Shown piece after piece: positions 7,324 to 8,609 of a stretch of DNA of 8,609 nt (within the stretch, counting starts at the first letter, position 1; each line of letters begins with the position of its first letter). Origin of the DNA: an uncultured Oscillospiraceae bacterium. Its GTDB lineage: Bacteria; Bacillota; Clostridia; Oscillospirales; Oscillospiraceae. The notes beneath the pieces are model-generated. The model did no database searches and was not told the DNA's origin. It worked only from the letters and a program-made list of their open reading frames with translations. The stretch is from positions 1 to 8,609 of the forward strand of contig CAAFEV010000074.1 in NCBI GenBank assembly GCA_900762005.1. Reading direction: 5' to 3'. Position numbers and translations under genes: made by a program.

Positions 7324-7465
7324 CTGCTTTTCCTCCTTCCGTTGCTTTGCTCTGGTCAGCGAGGATGGATAGATTTCTCGCCAGCCGTTTGGACACGACG
7401 CTGATCGCAAGCAAAGTGTCGATCAGTTCCTCGTCGGTGTCGGTCATTTGTCTCTTGTCGTTCAT
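7247..7465 (-). CDS. Small unknown protein, possibly with an extended C-terminus
   Basis: 72 residues starting MNDKRQMTDTDEELIDT. GGAGGA six bases before ATG 7465 is one of the best ribosome binding sites in the window, so translation is likely. Residues 8-42 look like a real two-helix protein (LIDTLLAISVVSKRLARNLSIL). From about residue 43 the frame passes through the ribosome binding site and start of the next gene and ends in a Cys-rich shadow-like stretch (AQMCCCYQRRG), a 77-base overlap with the next gene. I suspect the functional protein is shorter and that its stop has been lost, but that cannot be proved from one sequence. No family recognised. Confidence 0.6.
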   Translation of the reverse strand: MNDKRQMTDTDEELIDTLLAISVVSKRLARNLSILADQSKATEGGKADEQNERDVRDHRRTAQMCCCYQRRG

Positions 7466-7481
7466 AAGGCTTCCTCCAATC

Positions 7482-7509
7482 TGAGGACTTTTTGTTTTCC
7501 CTGTCCTCA
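7482..7509 (-). promoter_or_regulatory. Hairpin just before the ribosome binding site of the 72-residue protein gene
   Basis: TGAGGAC (7503-7509 on the coding strand) pairs perfectly with GTCCTCA (7482-7488) around a 14-base A-rich loop. It stands immediately downstream of leader repeat R2 and ends a few bases before GGAGGA, the same position as the unrelated-sequence hairpin after R1. Confidence 0.55.
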
Positions 7510-7545
7510 CTACCCACTGGAAAAATGAAAGCCAAGTGGTCCACA
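7501..7545 (-). repeat. Leader repeat R2 (copy 2 of the 45-base element)
   Basis: Matches 3011-3055 at 37 of 45 bases. The inverted repeat CCACTGG (7514-7520) and CCAAGTGG (7532-7539) keeps a 7-pair stem with a single-base bulge. It lies in the 139-base gap between the sigma-factor stop and the next gene. Outside the 45 bases, TTTTTTGAAGAAATC (7547-7561) matches the end of the polymerase gene at 3067-3081 with one difference. Confidence 0.85.
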
Positions 7546-7559
7546 TTTTTTTGAAGAAA

Positions 7560-7597
7560 TCTTTCGCCCCAAACTGAAGCCAGCTCGGAGCGAAAGA
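7560..7597 (-). terminator. Stem-loop after the sigma-like gene, possible attenuator
   Basis: On the coding strand TCTTTCGCTCC pairs with GGGGCGAAAGA (11 pairs, one of them T-G) around a roughly 17-base loop; it begins eight bases after the stop codon. The trailing TTTCTTC is only a weak T-run, so termination would be partial at best. It could equally protect or process the 3' end of the sigma-factor message. Confidence 0.5.
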
Positions 7598-7604
7598 ATG
7601 TGCC

Positions 7605-8108
7605 TTATTTTCCTATCTGACGTGCCAGCTTATCGCGGATCGCCGCCCAGCGCCGCTTAAAGGTCGAGCGTGCCATGTTGAGCGTGATAGCGGCCTCGCG
7701 TTCTGACTGTCCCTCCATGATGAGCTCGCAGATGCGCTTGCCCTCGGGGTCTTGCTCCGCCAGCTCGTCAAGAAGCCGCTCAAGCAAGAGCCTGTCCACA
7801 AGGATGTCGGCAAAGCTGCTGGTCGGATCCTCAACGGTATCAATGAGGCTGAACTCATCACCGTCGGCGTTTTCCATCGGTGCGTCAAGCGACACTGTGT
7901 TACCGGCGGCGCGGTATTCACACATGGCACAGTCGCCGTCGCACAGCCAGAGCTTGCCCTTGGGACAGAAGCGCTGACCGGCTTTCTGCGCCGCTTTCTG
8001 TGTGCGCCACACGGGGCGATAGTACGCGAGGTAGACTTCTTCGGTTACGGGCGCCCGCGTTTTGGTGCTGCGAATGTAGATTTTGCGTTGATTGTCATAG
8101 TTTTGCAT
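7605..8108 (-). CDS. Sigma-70-like phage transcription factor with Cys cluster and region-4 helix-turn-helix
   Basis: 167 residues. The C-terminus (about 108-165) is a sigma region 4-like unit: ERLLDELAEQDPEGKRICEL, then a helix-turn-helix GQSEREAAITLNMARSTFKRRWAAIRDKL. The N-terminal half lacks sigma region 2 and instead has four cysteines (Cys48, 56, 60, 63; C-x7-C-x3-C-x2-C) that could bind a metal, followed by NTVSLDAPMENADGDEFSLIDT, a phrase common in small clostridial sigma-like proteins. It probably regulates phage or prophage transcription, either as a sigma factor or as an activator; a true sigma activity is uncertain without region 2. Start 8108 has GGAAGGAG eight bases upstream. 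Upstream sequence carries strong inverted repeats that may control it. Confidence 0.85.
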   Translation of the reverse strand: MQNYDNQRKIYIRSTKTRAPVTEEVYLAYYRPVWRTQKAAQKAGQRFCPKGKLWLCDGDCAMCEYRAAGNTVSLDAPMENADGDEFSLIDTVEDPTSSFADILVDRLLLERLLDELAEQDPEGKRICELIMEGQSEREAAITLNMARSTFKRRWAAIRDKLARQIGK

Positions 8109-8119
8109 TAGGTTTTCTC

Positions 8120-8318
8120 CTTCCGGCGTTTAAGCCGAAGCGGAGATAACCTGCATAACTGCCAGATCTAAATTTCATAGATGGTCACCTCATACGGATT
8201 TCTCCGCTTCAAATCGGTGACCAGCCGTTCGTAGCTGGCACTCTATTCATTTTTGTCGCCGTCGCAACGACTACGAACGCATCTCCATGGCCACAGAGAT
8301 GAGCCGCTGCTCTGGCAG
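8120..8318 (-). repeat. Cluster of inverted repeats upstream of the sigma-like gene, pseudoknot-like arrangement
   Basis: Plus-strand coordinates: GAAGCGGAGA (8137-8146) with TCTCCGCTTC (8201-8210), 10 of 10; TGGTCACC (8182-8189) with GGTGACCA (8216-8223), 8 of 8, interleaved with the first pair; CGTTCGTAG (8226-8234) with CTACGAACG (8271-8279), 9 of 9; CATCTC (8280-8285) with GAGATG (8296-8301); CTGC (8307-8310) with GCAG (8315-8318). A short stem, CGGC-TTAAAC-GCCG on the coding strand, abuts the ribosome binding site. Could be a structured leader RNA, an operator region or chance structure in a decayed gene. Confidence 0.5.
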
Positions 8319-8351
8319 ACCTTTTAACGTCTTGTCCGGGACGATTGAAAT
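8168..8351 (-). pseudogene. Remnant of a small (about 60-residue) gene before the sigma-like gene
   Basis: Two protein-like segments in different frames. The first runs from ATT at 8351 to TAG at 8271 (starts SIVPDKTLKGLPEQRL and ends AMEMRS). The second, one frame over, reads CDGDKNE, then an in-frame TAG (8243-8245), then SASYERLVTDLKRRNPYEVT and IYEI before TAG 8168. The ATT sits exactly in TAATT, directly at the stop of the preceding gene, where TAATG would give the stop/start overlap used elsewhere in this operon. So a lost start, one frameshift and one nonsense codon together explain the stretch. An ATT start is possible but rare. No family recognised. Alternative: non-coding RNA, given the inverted repeats here. 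Confidence 0.5.
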
Positions 8352-8542
8352 TAGTTGTCGTTGGCGATAAGCTCTAAATCGCCGAACACCTCGCTGTAAT
8401 AGCAAGGGCTAAGGTCATACAGCCCACGAGCGTCATAGCGCCGGAAGATCGACTTAACGACCTCGTTCCCATACTGTTCGCCGACCGCTACCGCCGCGTT
8501 CTTGATGTTGATTTCCCACACTTCTTTTTCAGCCTTTGTCAT
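8351..8542 (-). CDS. Small conserved-looking phage protein of unknown function
   Basis: 63 residues, MTKAEKEVWEIN start, a helix (IKNAAVAVGEQYGNEVVKSIFRRY, split by glycine) and an acidic C-terminus (SEVFGDLELIANDN). No domain recognised; I recall similar short proteins in clostridial prophages but cannot name a family. Start at ATG 8542 is chosen because the start overlaps the stop of the upstream frame (ATGA) and GGTGAT lies four bases upstream; a TTG at 8578 is an upstream alternative without a better site. Stop TAA is immediately followed by the remnant described at 8168-8351. Confidence 0.7.
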   Translation of the reverse strand: MTKAEKEVWEINIKNAAVAVGEQYGNEVVKSIFRRYDARGLYDLSPCYYSEVFGDLELIANDN

Positions 8543-8609
8543 GTAATCACCGTTTCTTCGTGAAGTCGCTCCCAGCAAGCCTCGTCCGGAAGCGGAAACG
8601 CCGTTGTAC
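8539..8609 (-). CDS. C-terminal end of an upstream protein, cut by the window edge
   Basis: The frame beginning at 8607 reads TTAFPLPDEACWERLHEETV and ends IT at TGA 8539-8541, overlapping the next start as ATGA. Amino-acid usage looks protein-like and the overlap is typical of coupled phage genes, but only 22 residues are visible, so the identity is unknown. Confidence 0.5.
   Translation of the reverse strand, partial: TTAFPLPDEACWERLHEETVIT

Noticed and set aside
8271..8351. Separate short gene starting with ATT and ending at TAG 8271
   Set aside because: There is no ribosome binding site and the start codon would be very rare; it fits better as the first part of a decayed gene.
1..8609. 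CRISPR array, insertion sequence, integrase, att site or tRNA gene
   Set aside because: No regularly spaced repeats, transposase or integrase motifs, or cloverleaf sequences were seen.

Overview
This window reads as the early (replication) operon of a tailed-phage genome or prophage from a Gram-positive, clostridial host, probably a gut Oscillospiraceae/Ruminococcaceae-type bacterium. The base composition is slightly GC-rich, strong GGAGG-type ribosome binding sites precede most genes, and the gene set (DUF2800 nuclease, DUF2815 single-strand binding protein, family A phage polymerase, DUF4406-like protein, P4-type primase-helicase, Cys-containing small sigma factor) is a combination I associate with Clostridia prophages. 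The host assignment is inference; the gene families are read from motifs.

Everything convincing is on the minus strand, so transcription runs from right to left. From the right edge: the C-terminus of an unknown protein (ATGA-coupled), a 63-residue unknown protein, a roughly 180-base stretch with the wreck of a small gene and dense inverted repeats, a sigma-70-like factor, a leader with three hairpins, two small unknown proteins, a RecB-type Fe-S nuclease (DUF2800), the SSB (DUF2815), a one-helix membrane/coiled-coil protein, a terminator-like hairpin, the DNA polymerase, a second leader that repeats the first, a DUF4406-like protein, a roughly 107-residue unknown protein and a large primase-helicase that runs off the left edge. 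No gene was found on the plus strand; the long plus-strand frames are shadows. No stretch of 300 bases lacks a gene.

Together the genes make a nearly self-sufficient DNA replication and recombination set: primase-helicase to open and prime, polymerase with proofreading domain to copy, SSB to coat single strands, and a nuclease that probably works with the SSB in end processing or recombination. The sigma-like protein is the obvious transcriptional regulator.

The most striking points are signs of gene decay or recoding, and repeated RNA-like structures. The primase-helicase has a single in-frame TAG at codon 100 with an intact frame for at least 644 further codons. The gene before it has apparently lost its stop at the point where a TRATG stop/start overlap would be expected. 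A small gene before the sigma factor has a lost start (TAATT where TAATG is expected), a frameshift and an in-frame TAG. A 45-base leader element with a conserved hairpin occurs twice, 4.5 kb apart, each time between a stop codon and a strong ribosome binding site and each time followed by a second, unrelated-sequence hairpin.
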